Position numbers and translations under genes: made by a program. A stretch of 10,473 nucleotides of DNA, taken from positions 1-10,473 of the forward strand of contig QMPB01000101.1 in the NCBI GenBank assembly GCA_003648395.1, in the 5' to 3' direction. Positions 1 through 7,532 of this stretch are shown here, piece after piece. How positions within the stretch are numbered: position 1 is the first letter of the stretch; every line of letters begins with the position of its first letter. The notes below the pieces were generated by a model that saw only the letters and a list, made by a program, of their open reading frames with translations, made no database searches and had not been told where the DNA came from. The stretch comes from Bacteroidota bacterium (GTDB lineage Bacteria > Bacteroidota > Bacteroidia > Bacteroidales > UBA1556).

Positions 1-40
1 TAACTATACAGAGTGGCTTAAAAGTTCAAGTTCAAGGCTT

Positions 41-114
41 GCTGCTTTTTTGTAAAGCGCAGTATACTAAGGTATATGAGCATTTACAAAAAGTAGCATA
101 ACGCAGAAATTGGG
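41..114. repeat. Hairpin-forming intergenic element (left copy)
   Basis: An imperfect long inverted repeat. The outer arms are 41-56 (GCTGCTTTTTTGTAAA) and 83-97 (TTTACAAAAAGTAGC), which match as inverted copies apart from one substitution and one indel. The inner arms are TATAC (63-67) and GTATA (72-76) around the loop TAAG. Directly 3' of the hairpin lies ATAACGCAGAAATTGGG (98-114), nearly the same as the end of the element at 10399-10473. No ORF is apparent here. A role as a dispersed repeat (REP- or MITE-like) is inferred; one window cannot show copy number. Confidence 0.5.
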
Positions 115-257
115 CTTTTTAGACAGTCTGTCGGTTAGTACAATGCTTTGTTTTCATTAGTTATAAAACATTTCCGAACTATTATTAATAAGTCTCAGCC
201 AAAAAACCTGTATATTGGTTACTAAATATTTATTTCAATATTTTTATTAAATTATTG

Positions 258-265
258 TACATTTG
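258..265 (+). promoter_or_regulatory. Putative Bacteroidota -7 promoter box for the kinase operon
   Basis: TACATTTG matches the Bacteroidota primary-sigma -7 consensus TAnnTTTG. Initiation about 7 bases downstream would leave a leader of roughly 25 bases before the ATG at 296. No good TTTG -33 element is seen at the expected distance. The box overlaps the alternative TTG start at 263, which argues that translation begins at 296. Confidence 0.5.
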
Positions 266-295
266 TTAAGTTGTATATTGCCAGCAGTATTAATT

Positions 296-2263
296 ATGAA
301 ACAGTTATTCTTCTTTATTTTTCTCTCTTTATCTGCTATGTATAGCATTTGTCAAAGCACGAAAAGAGTTGACAGTTTGACTCAAATAACAAAGTATTCT
401 AAAAATGATACCATAGTAGTAAATAGTTATTTAAAACTTTACGAAGAATTTGAGTATATAGATATTGATAGTGCTATTTTCTATTGTATTAATGCTCTTG
501 ATTTATCAAGAAGTATTAAGAATAAAAAACTTGAAGGCTATTCTTTATATTATTTAGGAGGTCTGTACGATACTAAAGGAGACTATGAGAATGCATATAA
601 TCTATATTTAGAAGCCTTAAATTTATTTGAAAAAATTAATAATAAGCAGGGTCTGGGAGGTTGTTATAATTGTATTGGTATATTGCATTGGGAACAATGC
701 GAACAGGCCTCAAAAGAAGTACAAAATAAGAAGCTCTCAAAAGCTCTTGAATATATCAAGAAAGGTTTGAAATACTATACTGATATTGATTATAAAATGG
801 GAATGGGAGTTTGTTATATGAATAATGGTATTGTATACAACGATTATGGAAAATTAGCTGAGAATAATGAATTAAGAAATGAAAGATATAATAAAGCAAT
901 TGAAAATTATAAAAAGGCAATTGCGAACTTTGAGATAATAAGTGATGGACGCAGCATTGCCGATTGTAATTTGAATATTGCACTTCTGTATTACGATATT
1001 TATTTGAATAAGAATGATAGTATATTAACGACAAAGTATTATAACCGTATAAACAAATACTTGATTTCTGCTAATAATCAGTACAAATCTAGTAATGATG
1101 TTTATGGAAAAGCAATGACTTTAAAGAATCTTGCCACTGTAAATATTGACTATTCAAGATCACAAGTTAATAAAAAGCCTTTTCTATTAGTGTCAATAAA
1201 TTATGCAAAGGAGTCTTTGGAATACGCAAATGAACTTAATGCTTTATTCTTAAAATACGATGCCTATTATAGTCTTTATAAGGCATTCAAATATTTGAAC
1301 AATACAGAGAATGCACTAAAATATCATGAGCTATACTTGGCAGTAAGAGATAGTGTACTAGATGCGAAAAAAGAAGAAACCATTCAGGAAATAGAAACTA
1401 AATATGAAACAGAAAAAAAGAATGGTCAAATAAAAGAACTTACCATTAAGAATATTAAAAGTGAAAGCACCAAAGCAATTTACCTTATAGTTGCGGGCTT
1501 TCTATTTCTTGTTTCTGTAATTATGGTCTTCTTTTTTAGACAAAAACAAAAAATAAATACTCTTCTTAATAGTAAGAATGAAGAATTAGAACGCCTTAAT
1601 AATACCCAAAGTAAATTAATGAGTATTATTTCTCACGATTTTAAAGCTCCAATGTCTGCCTTCTTTTCTATTACTTCAACTTTAATATCTAAGATTGATG
1701 CACTTAAAAAAGCTGATATAGAAAAATATCTTAAACGAATGCAAAACTCTTCGCTTGGATTGAAAATCCAATTGGAAAATATGCTAAACTGGTCAATTTC
1801 ACAATCTTCTGAAATCAGAGTAAATAAAGCTAAGTTTATTCTTTCTAATACAATTAGTAGACTAATATTAGTTTTGGAAGAATTTGCCAATGAGAAAGGA
1901 ATAAGTATTCAATTTTCTGATAATGATGAGATAAGTATTAATTCAGATGAGCGATTAATTAGCATTATACTAAATAACTTGATAACCAATGCTATAAAGT
2001 ATTCTGGCGATAATAGCACTGTAAAAATTGAGGTAAAGAGGAAGGAAAATAGAATTATTTTAATAGTTGAAGACCACGGAATTGGAATAAAAGAAGTAGA
2101 TTTGAGAAATATGCTTTCAGATGATAATTCTCATCATAAAATTAATGATACGGGACTAGGTATGGTAGTTACCAAAGAGATTATCAAGAAACTAAATGGT
2201 AAATTATTAGCAGAGAGTAAATTGAATGTTGGTACAACTTTTTATGTAGAATTATATGAGTAA
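296..2263 (+). CDS. TPR-containing sensor histidine kinase
   Basis: Membrane sensor kinase of 655 residues, the input half of a two-component system with the next gene. An N-terminal signal peptide (about 1-20, MKQLFFFIFLSLSAMYSICQ) exports a periplasmic TPR-like sensor region. Repeat helices recur as GYSLYYLGGLY (81), GGCYNCIGIL (121), GVCYMNNGIVY (171), ADCNLNIALLYY (222) and a weaker one near 271; the 40-50 residue spacing implies inserts between repeats. A coiled-coil stretch (about 355-390) leads to one transmembrane helix (393-414) and a linker. The catalytic core has an H-box SHDFKAP with phospho-acceptor His447, an N-box NNLITNAIKYS (Asn565), a G1 box DHGIGI (593-598) and a G2 box GLGM (620-623), so it looks active. 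The ATG at 296 is preferred over TTG at 263 because it gives a clean signal peptide and the TTG lies in the -7 box. The stimulus is unknown. Confidence 0.9.
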   Translation: MKQLFFFIFLSLSAMYSICQSTKRVDSLTQITKYSKNDTIVVNSYLKLYEEFEYIDIDSAIFYCINALDLSRSIKNKKLEGYSLYYLGGLYDTKGDYENAYNLYLEALNLFEKINNKQGLGGCYNCIGILHWEQCEQASKEVQNKKLSKALEYIKKGLKYYTDIDYKMGMGVCYMNNGIVYNDYGKLAENNELRNERYNKAIENYKKAIANFEIISDGRSIADCNLNIALLYYDIYLNKNDSILTTKYYNRINKYLISANNQYKSSNDVYGKAMTLKNLATVNIDYSRSQVNKKPFLLVSINYAKESLEYANELNALFLKYDAYYSLYKAFKYLNNTENALKYHELYLAVRDSVLDAKKEETIQEIETKYETEKKNGQIKELTIKNIKSESTKAIYLIVAGFLFLVSVIMVFFFRQKQKINTLLNSKNEELERLNNTQSKLMSIISHDFKAPMSAFFSITSTLISKIDALKKADIEKYLKRMQNSSLGLKIQLENMLNWSISQSSEIRVNKAKFILSNTISRLILVLEEFANEKGISIQFSDNDEISINSDERLISIILNNLITNAIKYSGDNSTVKIEVKRKENRIILIVEDHGIGIKEVDLRNMLSDDNSHHKINDTGLGMVVTKEIIKKLNGKLLAESKLNVGTTFYVELYE

Positions 2264-2903
2264 AACAAAGGTTTATATAGTTGATGATCATCAGATTGTA
2301 ATAGATGGTTTGGAGACGTATTTTTTTGGTAATGAAGAATTTGAATTGGTAGGATTTGCAAATAGTTCTAAGAAATTATTTGAAGACCTTGGTGAATTGA
2401 AAATAGACGTTTTAATTCTTGATATTAATTTGCCAAATTTAAGTGGTATTCAAATTGCTAGAATTGTAAAACAAAAATACAATTCAATAAAAACAGTATT
2501 CCTGAGTGCTAATATTGATGAAAATTCGCTTAGTGATTCTATTGAAGCTGGAGGTATGGGCTATTTTACTAAAGATATTGACGAGGAGGATTTTTTTATT
2601 GGCTTAAATAAAATCAAAAAAAACGAGTCTTATTATAGTAAAGGAATCCATAATACTTTGTTTGGAGCGTACAGTAATAAAACCAACAAGAATGAATTTG
2701 TTAGTGATGTATTAAGCCAACGAGAAGTAGAAGTTATAAAACTTTTTGCCGATGGGCTTAGTTTTAAAGAAATTGCTGATGAGCTTTGTATAAGTACACG
2801 AACAGTGGAATCTCATAAAAAGAATATTCTAGTAAAATTAGATTTAAAAAACACCATTGAACTGGTAAAATATGCTATTCTTAATGGGATTTCTGACTTA
2901 TAG
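2256..2903 (+). CDS. LuxR/NarL-family response regulator
   Basis: DNA-binding response regulator of 215 residues and likely partner of the upstream kinase: its ATG lies 8 bases inside the end of that gene, so the two are probably translationally coupled. The receiver domain (about 4-120) has the acidic pair Asp10-Asp11, phospho-acceptor Asp56 in LILDINLP, the switch residue Ser84 and Lys106. A linker of about 30 residues leads to a LuxR-type helix-turn-helix (153-208) starting LSQREVEVIKLFADG, with recognition helix around STRTVESHKKNILVKL. All receiver catalytic residues are present. Length is normal for the family. Its targets cannot be told from sequence; there is no adjacent effector gene on its strand. 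No clear intrinsic terminator follows, and only 17 bases separate it from the convergent gene. Confidence 0.92.
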   Translation: MSKTKVYIVDDHQIVIDGLETYFFGNEEFELVGFANSSKKLFEDLGELKIDVLILDINLPNLSGIQIARIVKQKYNSIKTVFLSANIDENSLSDSIEAGGMGYFTKDIDEEDFFIGLNKIKKNESYYSKGIHNTLFGAYSNKTNKNEFVSDVLSQREVEVIKLFADGLSFKEIADELCISTRTVESHKKNILVKLDLKNTIELVKYAILNGISDL

Positions 2904-2920
2904 ATTTATTCAGATACTAT

Positions 2921-3499
2921 TTATATAGCTCCAATATCAATTAGTCTAACAATTTGCTCAATCTGATAATCAGCACCATAAGGCTCGTATTTTACTTTTA
3001 GATTATATCCAAACAATCTCCCAACACCTTGCCAGAGAATTGCACTTACTGAGCCTCTAAGTTCTTTTAATAATTCGTAGGAAGTATTATTAGTTTCTCT
3101 ATAGATGAGTTTTACAAGTATTTTTCCTTGTCCAATTGTAAATTTACGGAGCTTGCCTTCATATTCAGCACGAATTTCTTTCTCGGCAAGCTTCATCATC
3201 TTTTTCTTGGCTCTTTCGTTGGGTGCACTTCTTAGAAGGCTATCGTATTTCTGTAATTTCTCACCAGCCAGTTTAGCATAGGGGTATACTTTTTTTACAT
3301 AACGAACCATGCGAGTATAGCGTATTTCTTGCTTCTTAGTTTTAAATTTTCGTGGAGTAACTATATAAACTGTCGAGAGATTAATGCTAGGAATAGTATC
3401 ACCATCAACAATAACACCATAGCTTAATGTTCCAAATTGTGCATTCATTGGAACAGCAAAGAAAATAAAAAATAATATGATAAAACTTGTTTTCAGCAT
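2921..3499 (-). CDS. DUF4294 secreted protein
   Basis: Protein of 192 residues with an N-terminal signal peptide (about 1-20, ending VPMNAQ), so exported to the periplasm or envelope. The rest resembles the Bacteroidota family DUF4294: a basic helical stretch RYTRMVRYVKKVYPYAKLAG (60-79), a charged coiled region (81-118) and the C-terminal block YELLKELRGS (141-150), then LWQGVGRLFGYNLK (155-168). The family assignment is from memory of these motifs; the function is unknown and I propose none. It lies 161 bases downstream of clpX on the same strand, so it may share the clpPX transcript, although an AT-only inverted repeat intervenes. No TAnnTTTG box is seen upstream. Its leader holds a small hairpin (GCGT-TTAT-ACGC at 3509-3520) just before the start. 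Confidence 0.85.
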   Translation of the reverse strand: MLKTSFIILFFIFFAVPMNAQFGTLSYGVIVDGDTIPSINLSTVYIVTPRKFKTKKQEIRYTRMVRYVKKVYPYAKLAGEKLQKYDSLLRSAPNERAKKKMMKLAEKEIRAEYEGKLRKFTIGQGKILVKLIYRETNNTSYELLKELRGSVSAILWQGVGRLFGYNLKVKYEPYGADYQIEQIVRLIDIGAI

Positions 3500-3575
3500 A
3501 ATACAAAAGCGTTTATACGCAAAAACCTTACCGAGATAAAATGGTGATTCGTTTATTTGATGATTTGGTTATTTG

Positions 3576-3614
3576 AATTAATAAACCAATAATTGTTTTT
3601 ACCGTTTATTAATT
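3576..3614. repeat. Perfect 11-bp inverted repeat between clpX and DUF4294
   Basis: AATTAATAAAC (3576-3586) and GTTTATTAATT (3604-3614) are perfect inverted copies around a 17-base spacer. It lies just downstream of clpX in the direction of transcription. It has almost no G or C in the stem and no U-run follows on the minus strand, so it is a poor intrinsic terminator. It could be a transcript-end stabiliser, an operator for the DUF4294 gene, or chance in AT-rich DNA. Confidence 0.4.
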
Positions 3615-3660
3615 TCTTTCATAAACCTTCAATCGTTAACCTTCAATATGAGATTCTTTT

Positions 3661-4899
3661 CTAGCTTCTTAATTTCGCCAAATTAGTGCTCTCCAACTGA
3701 GTTCTTGCATATTTCTCATCAACTTTCAACTTTTTAATCTTCTTATTAGAAGGGATAGTAAACATTGCCTCAGTAAGAATTGCTTCCACTATAGAACGAA
3801 GTCCACGAGCTCCAAGTTTAAATTCTATGGCTTTCTCAACTATATAGTCGTAAGCTTCATCCGTAAATTCTATTTTCACGCCATCCATTTCAAACAGCTT
3901 ATGAAACTGTTTAGAAAGTGCATTTTTAGGCTCTTTTAGAATTCGCACTAGAGTTTCCTTAGTAAGAGGATGCATATAAGTAAGCACAGGCAGACGACCA
4001 ACAATTTCTGGAATTAGTCCAAAAGAACGGATATCTAAAGGAGAAACATATTGAAGAAGATTTTCTTTCTCAATTTTATCAGTACCTTTTTTGTTATATC
4101 CTATAACGTTGGTATTTAGTCTATTAGCAATCTTTTTATTGATACCATCAAAAGCACCACCACATATAAATAATACATTTTTGGTATTAACTCTAATCAT
4201 TTTCTGGTCAGGATGCTTACGTCCACCTTGAGGCGGCACATTAACTTCTGCACCTTCTAATAGTTTCAATAAAGCCTGCTGAACACCTTCACCACTTACA
4301 TCACGAGTAATACTTGGGTTATCACTTTTACGAGCAATCTTGTCTATTTCATCAATAAAAACAATTCCTTTTTCAGCTGCAGCAACATCGTAATCTGCCG
4401 CTTGAAGTAGTCTTACAAGCACATTCTCAACATCTTCACCTACATAACCTGCCTCAGTAAGTACAGTAGCATCAGCTATACAGAATGGAACATCCAACAT
4501 TCTTGCAATGGTTCTTGCCATTAGTGTTTTACCTGTTCCTGTTTCTCCTACTAAAAGAATATTTGACTTCTCAATATCTACATCATCTTCCTTTTTAGAA
4601 TGAGAAAGACTATAATTTATTCTTTTATAATGATTGTAAACAGCTACCGCTATTACTTTTTTAGCTTCATCTTGGCCAATTACATAATCGTCAAGCTTTC
4701 CCTTAATATCAAGAGGCTTAAGCAACTCAAGTAATTTTACATCGGAAGCCTTCTTATTGTTAAATTCTTCAGAGAGTATGTCTTTAGCTTGGTCGATACA
4801 GTTTTCACATATTTGACCATCAACTCCACTAATAAGAATTTCAACTTCACTCCTTTTTCTGCCACAGAATGAGCACTTATCTTCTACTTTTTTAGCCAT
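3661..4899 (-). CDS. clpX: ATP-dependent Clp protease ATP-binding subunit ClpX
   Basis: AAA+ unfoldase of 412 residues that recognises tagged or native substrates, unfolds them with ATP and threads them into ClpP in the cytoplasm. The N-terminal zinc-binding domain has Cys9, Cys12, Cys31 and Cys34. The AAA+ module has Walker A GETGTGKT (118-125), pore-1 loop GYVGED (151-156), Walker B IVFIDEID (179-186), the RKH pore loop GRKHP (226-230), a GRLPV segment with the putative Arg finger (301-305) and sensor-2 GARGLR (363-368). The ClpP-docking loop reads IGY (266-268) where the Escherichia coli protein has IGF. Length is typical. The start lies 7 bases after the clpP stop, so the pair is an operon transcribed clpP first. 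No feature suggests inactivation. Confidence 0.98.
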   Translation of the reverse strand: MAKKVEDKCSFCGRKRSEVEILISGVDGQICENCIDQAKDILSEEFNNKKASDVKLLELLKPLDIKGKLDDYVIGQDEAKKVIAVAVYNHYKRINYSLSHSKKEDDVDIEKSNILLVGETGTGKTLMARTIARMLDVPFCIADATVLTEAGYVGEDVENVLVRLLQAADYDVAAAEKGIVFIDEIDKIARKSDNPSITRDVSGEGVQQALLKLLEGAEVNVPPQGGRKHPDQKMIRVNTKNVLFICGGAFDGINKKIANRLNTNVIGYNKKGTDKIEKENLLQYVSPLDIRSFGLIPEIVGRLPVLTYMHPLTKETLVRILKEPKNALSKQFHKLFEMDGVKIEFTDEAYDYIVEKAIEFKLGARGLRSIVEAILTEAMFTIPSNKKIKKLKVDEKYARTQLESTNLAKLRS

Positions 4900-4906
4900 C
4901 TATTTA

Positions 4907-5575
4907 TTACTTGCGTTCTAAAATTTCATCTATCATACCATATTTAAGAGCTTCTTTAGCTGTCATCCAATAATCTCTATCACTATCTTTCCAGATTTGC
5001 TTATAGGTTTTATTAGAATGCTTAGAAATGATTTCGTAAAGCTCTTTCTTAAGTTTCTGAATCTCATTATGAGTAATTTCTATATCAGAAGCCTGACCAG
5101 AAACACCACCCATAGGTTGGTGAATTAATACCCTTGAATGAGGAAGAGCTGTACGTTTTCCTTTTTCACCAGCACAAAGAAGAACAGCACCCATAGAAGC
5201 AGCCATTCCTGTACAAATTGTAGCAACATTTGGATTGATATACTGCATAGTATCGTAAATCCCTAATCCTGCATATACAGAGCCACCAGGAGTATTTAAG
5301 TAAATCTGAATATCTTTATTAGCATCAACAGACTCTAAGAAAAGAAGCTGAGCTTGAATAATATTTGCCACATAATCGTCTATAGCAACACCAAGAAAAA
5401 TAATTCTATCCATCATCAAACGAGAAAACACATCCATAGTAGCGATGTTCATCTGGCGTTCTTCGATAATAGTTGGTGAAATATAGTTATTGGCAATTGA
5501 AGTATATTTATCTAATGTAAGGCTACTAATTCCCTGATCCTTAATAGCAAATTTTCTAAATTCATTGTAATCCAT
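4907..5575 (-). CDS. clpP: ATP-dependent Clp protease proteolytic subunit ClpP
   Basis: Serine peptidase of 222 residues that assembles into a double heptamer and degrades chains delivered by ClpX. The catalytic triad is visible: Ser127 in GMAASMGA, His152 in LIHQP and Asp201 in DSDRDYW, with the same spacing (+25 and +74) as in Escherichia coli ClpP. The oxyanion glycines are Gly97-Gly98 in NTPGGSV. An N-terminal region of about 30 residues precedes the block ISPTIIEER that aligns with the mature start of other ClpPs, so it is probably a propeptide. It is first in the clpP-clpX operon, with a strong tig terminator and a promoter-like box upstream, indicating transcription separate from tig. 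Confidence 0.98.
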   Translation of the reverse strand: MDYNEFRKFAIKDQGISSLTLDKYTSIANNYISPTIIEERQMNIATMDVFSRLMMDRIIFLGVAIDDYVANIIQAQLLFLESVDANKDIQIYLNTPGGSVYAGLGIYDTMQYINPNVATICTGMAASMGAVLLCAGEKGKRTALPHSRVLIHQPMGGVSGQASDIEITHNEIQKLKKELYEIISKHSNKTYKQIWKDSDRDYWMTAKEALKYGMIDEILERK

Positions 5576-5617
5576 AATGTAGTTATTTGGTTTTTATTCT
5601 TAATAAAAGTAAGAGTA

Positions 5618-5625
5618 CAAATATA
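5618..5625 (-). promoter_or_regulatory. Putative -7 promoter box of clpP-clpX
   Basis: On the minus strand this reads TATATTTG, a full match to TAnnTTTG, followed by TAC as often seen in Bacteroidota promoters. It lies between the tig terminator and the clpP ATG, predicting a leader of roughly 35-40 bases. I see no matching -33 TTTG at the usual spacing. Confidence 0.5.
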
Positions 5626-5670
5626 GGTTTTTTAATATTACGTGTATTGTTAATTATTGTGGTGAATGCA

Positions 5671-5716
5671 AAAACAAAAAAGCGAAAACATTGCATAAAA
5701 CAACATTTTCGCTTTT
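5671..5716 (-). terminator. Intrinsic terminator of tig
   Basis: The arms 5678-5688 (AAAAGCGAAAA) and 5706-5716 (TTTTCGCTTTT) are perfect 11-bp inverted copies. In minus-strand RNA the stem extends by five more pairs (5689-5693 with 5701-5705), two of them G-U wobbles, giving 16 pairs around a 7-base loop. The minus strand then reads TTGTTTTT. In plus-strand RNA the same two positions would be A-C mismatches and no U-run follows, so the terminator is directional and belongs to tig. Confidence 0.85.
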
Positions 5717-5758
5717 CTTAGCTTTAATTAAACGCTCAGGAATGACCGTTTTACGACC

Positions 5759-7147
5759 TTAGGCCTTTTTTGCATTCTCCTTCTTAATCATTTCCACAAA
5801 ATCATCATAGCTAATATTAAGATCCTTAACATTAGCATTCTCTTTGAAGAATTTGATTAGTTTTTGCTCTAAAACTTGGTCTGAAACTCTTTTAGCTTCT
5901 TCTTTATTCTGCATTACAGAATCAGTAACTTGATTTAAGATCTCATCATTTGAGTTATCATCAACACCACCAAAAGCTTGTAATCCTAGGATAGTTTTAA
6001 TTTGGTCACGTAATTCTTGTTCTTTAACAATAAGGTCGTTCTTTACAATAAGATCTTCCTCTATTAACTGCCAACGTAAAGTATCACGGTATCCAACATA
6101 TTGTTGTTCTAATTCTTCTGGAGAAATTCTTTTATCGTCTTCTTCACGTTTGTTAGATTCAATAATCCACTCTTTTAAGAATTCGTCAGGAAGGTTAAAA
6201 TTAGTTTGCTTAATTAAAGAATCAACCATATCATTGAAGAATTTACGTTCTCCCTCAGCTTTGTATGACTTTTCAATATCGTCAGCGATACGAGCTCTTA
6301 ACTCCTCTTCAGTTGTGATATTAGCATTCTCATAAACCTTTGAGAATAATTCTTCATTCATTTCAGCAGGTTCAATATGACTTACCTCAGCAATTGTAAA
6401 TTGGAAATCAGAAGATATATCTTTAGCAATATCTTTACCAATATTTAGTAAACTTCCAACTTCAGTATCGTTTTTGAAAGCCTTCTGTGGATTGAAGACA
6501 ACATTAGCACCTACTTTCTTACCAATGAATTTAGTTTTGATTGTTTTTAACTTAATAAAATCAACACTTAAACTTGCTTTTTCATTGCTAATACCACCTT
6601 CTTTAACGTTCTTATCGTCGTCAAGTTCAACTATGCTACCCATTACAACATCACCTTCAGAAACAATTTCAGGATTAGTTTGAGTTCCCAATTGAGTACG
6701 AATATTCATTAAGTATTTTTCTACAGCCTCATCATCAAACATTATGTTGTAGTTTGTAAGCTCAACTGTATCATCAACTTTAAGTTCAAATTCAGGACGA
6801 AGACCTACTTTATAAAAGAAGTCAAATTCTTTTTCATTTTTGAAATCAATTGGTTTCTGATTTTCAGCATCAGGTAATGGTTGTCCTAAGATAGAAATCT
6901 TATTATCAGCCAAATATTTGTCCAATTCTGTTCCAATAGAATTACTAACCACATCGGCAGTAACTGCTTCTCCGTGCATTTTCTTAATCATACCTGCAGG
7001 CACTTTACCAGGTCTAAAACCAGGAATATTTGCTTGTTTACGGTACTGAGTTAATGATTTGTCGACCTCTTCTTTATAATCACTTTCAGCAATATGAAGG
7101 TGTAATTGAAGGGTTAATTCGCCGATAGATTTTTGAGTAATTTCCAT
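5759..7147 (-). CDS. tig: Trigger factor (ribosome-associated chaperone)
   Basis: Chaperone of 462 residues that docks at the ribosomal exit tunnel and shelters nascent proteins. The N-terminal ribosome-binding domain (about 1-115) has the docking signature GFRPGKVP at 43-50, the same position as in Escherichia coli, where it reads GFRKGKVP. The middle region (about 155-255) sits where the FKBP-type prolyl isomerase domain should be, but I see none of its usual aromatic and GFED-like motifs, so isomerase activity is doubtful. The C-terminal part (about 260-462) is charged and helical, as expected of the substrate-cradling arms. Length is slightly above the 432 residues of the Escherichia coli protein. 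Gene order tig-clpP-clpX is the common bacterial arrangement and supports the call. No TAnnTTTG box is seen in the 40 bases upstream, so its promoter is undefined. Confidence 0.95.
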   Translation of the reverse strand: MEITQKSIGELTLQLHLHIAESDYKEEVDKSLTQYRKQANIPGFRPGKVPAGMIKKMHGEAVTADVVSNSIGTELDKYLADNKISILGQPLPDAENQKPIDFKNEKEFDFFYKVGLRPEFELKVDDTVELTNYNIMFDDEAVEKYLMNIRTQLGTQTNPEIVSEGDVVMGSIVELDDDKNVKEGGISNEKASLSVDFIKLKTIKTKFIGKKVGANVVFNPQKAFKNDTEVGSLLNIGKDIAKDISSDFQFTIAEVSHIEPAEMNEELFSKVYENANITTEEELRARIADDIEKSYKAEGERKFFNDMVDSLIKQTNFNLPDEFLKEWIIESNKREEDDKRISPEELEQQYVGYRDTLRWQLIEEDLIVKNDLIVKEQELRDQIKTILGLQAFGGVDDNSNDEILNQVTDSVMQNKEEAKRVSDQVLEQKLIKFFKENANVKDLNISYDDFVEMIKKENAKKA

Positions 7148-7179
7148 ATTAAATTTTAATTTAATAGTGATGTATAAAT

Positions 7180-7200
7180 AAAAAAAGCACCTAAAGGTGC
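7180..7200 (-). terminator. Intrinsic terminator downstream of tRNA-Leu
   Basis: Minus-strand RNA reads GCACC-UUUA-GGUGC followed by seven U: a compact 5-bp GC-rich stem, 4-base loop and U-run. It lies 59 bases after the tRNA-Leu 3' end and before tig, so it ends the tRNA transcript; any read-through would enter tig. Confidence 0.85.
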
Positions 7201-7210
7201 GTTATTTTGG

Positions 7211-7248
7211 TAATAAAGTAATCCAAGAACCCTTGAATTACTTTATTA
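7211..7248 (-). other. Long hairpin between tRNA-Leu and its terminator
   Basis: TAATAAAGTAAT (7211-7222) and ATTACTTTATTA (7237-7248) are perfect 12-base inverted copies; inside them CAAG (7224-7227) pairs with CTTG (7232-7235) around a 4-base loop. The single mismatch (7223/7236) becomes a G-U pair only in minus-strand RNA, giving 17 continuous pairs in the transcript of tRNA-Leu. It begins about 10 bases after the tRNA 3' end. No U-run follows, so it is not itself a standard terminator; a part in 3' processing or transcript protection is inferred. Confidence 0.7.
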
Positions 7249-7258
7249 GCCTTTGATG

Positions 7259-7340
7259 TGCGGATGAAGGGACTCGAACCCCCACGCCTCTCGGCACTAG
7301 ATCCTAAGTCTAGCGCGGCTACCAATTACGCCACATCCGC
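7259..7340 (-). tRNA. tRNA-Leu, anticodon UAG
   Basis: An 82-base class II tRNA. The acceptor stem pairs GCGGATG with CATCCGC, with discriminator A. The anticodon stem CTAGA/TCTAG encloses the loop CTTAGGA, giving anticodon UAG, which reads CUA and other CUN leucine codons. The variable arm GCC-GAGA-GGC is long, as expected for leucine, and the T-loop is TTCGAGT, with two G-U pairs at the base of the T-stem. The 3' CCA is not encoded (the DNA continues CAT), so it must be added by nucleotidyltransferase. Confidence 0.97.
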
Positions 7341-7368
7341 AACTAGTTTTCCTGTTAAAACAGGAGTG

Positions 7369-7401
7369 CAAAGATAAATATATTTTCTAATTACAAAACA
7401 A
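7369..7401 (-). promoter_or_regulatory. Promoter of tRNA-Leu
   Basis: Reading the minus strand, TTGTTTTG (7401-7394) is followed after 17 bases by TATCTTTG (7376-7369), a full match to the -7 consensus TAnnTTTG with a plausible -33 element. The tRNA begins about 29 bases downstream. Between box and tRNA lies a small palindrome, CCTGTT-AA-AACAGG (7351-7364), in the predicted 5' leader. This is the best promoter in the window. Confidence 0.75.
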
Positions 7402-7532
7402 TTTATTTAAAAAATATTTTTATGGCAATTATTAGTCCTAATACAGTATGTGTCAGATTAATAAATGTAATTATTAAAATAGGAATCTTTCATATAAATA
7501 ACCCATTTGAGTTTTTTATATATAATAAGGTG

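Noticed and set aside
209..280. Direct repeat TGTATATTG at 209-217 and 272-280
   Set aside because: Nine AT-rich bases occurring twice in an AT-rich leader can easily be chance; there is no symmetry or spacing that suggests a binding site.
263..295. Upstream TTG start for the histidine kinase (11 extra codons)
   Set aside because: The TTG lies inside the TACATTTG promoter-like box and the extension would spoil the signal peptide; ATG at 296 is better.
756..1034. 92-codon minus-strand frame inside the kinase gene
   Set aside because: Shadow of the TPR coding region; composition is Tyr/Ser/His/Gln-rich as expected of an antisense frame, with no motif.
1633..1890. 85-codon minus-strand frame inside the kinase gene
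   Set aside because: Antisense to the conserved kinase core, with no recognisable motif or start signal.
2904..2920. Possible bidirectional terminator between the response regulator and DUF4294
   Set aside because: The 17-base convergent gap holds no stem, and the only nearby symmetry (CTAT/ATAG) is 4 bp; no terminator can be supported.
6150..6683. Two plus-strand frames of 61 and 69 codons inside tig
   Set aside because: They lie antisense to a well-supported gene and look like shadow frames.
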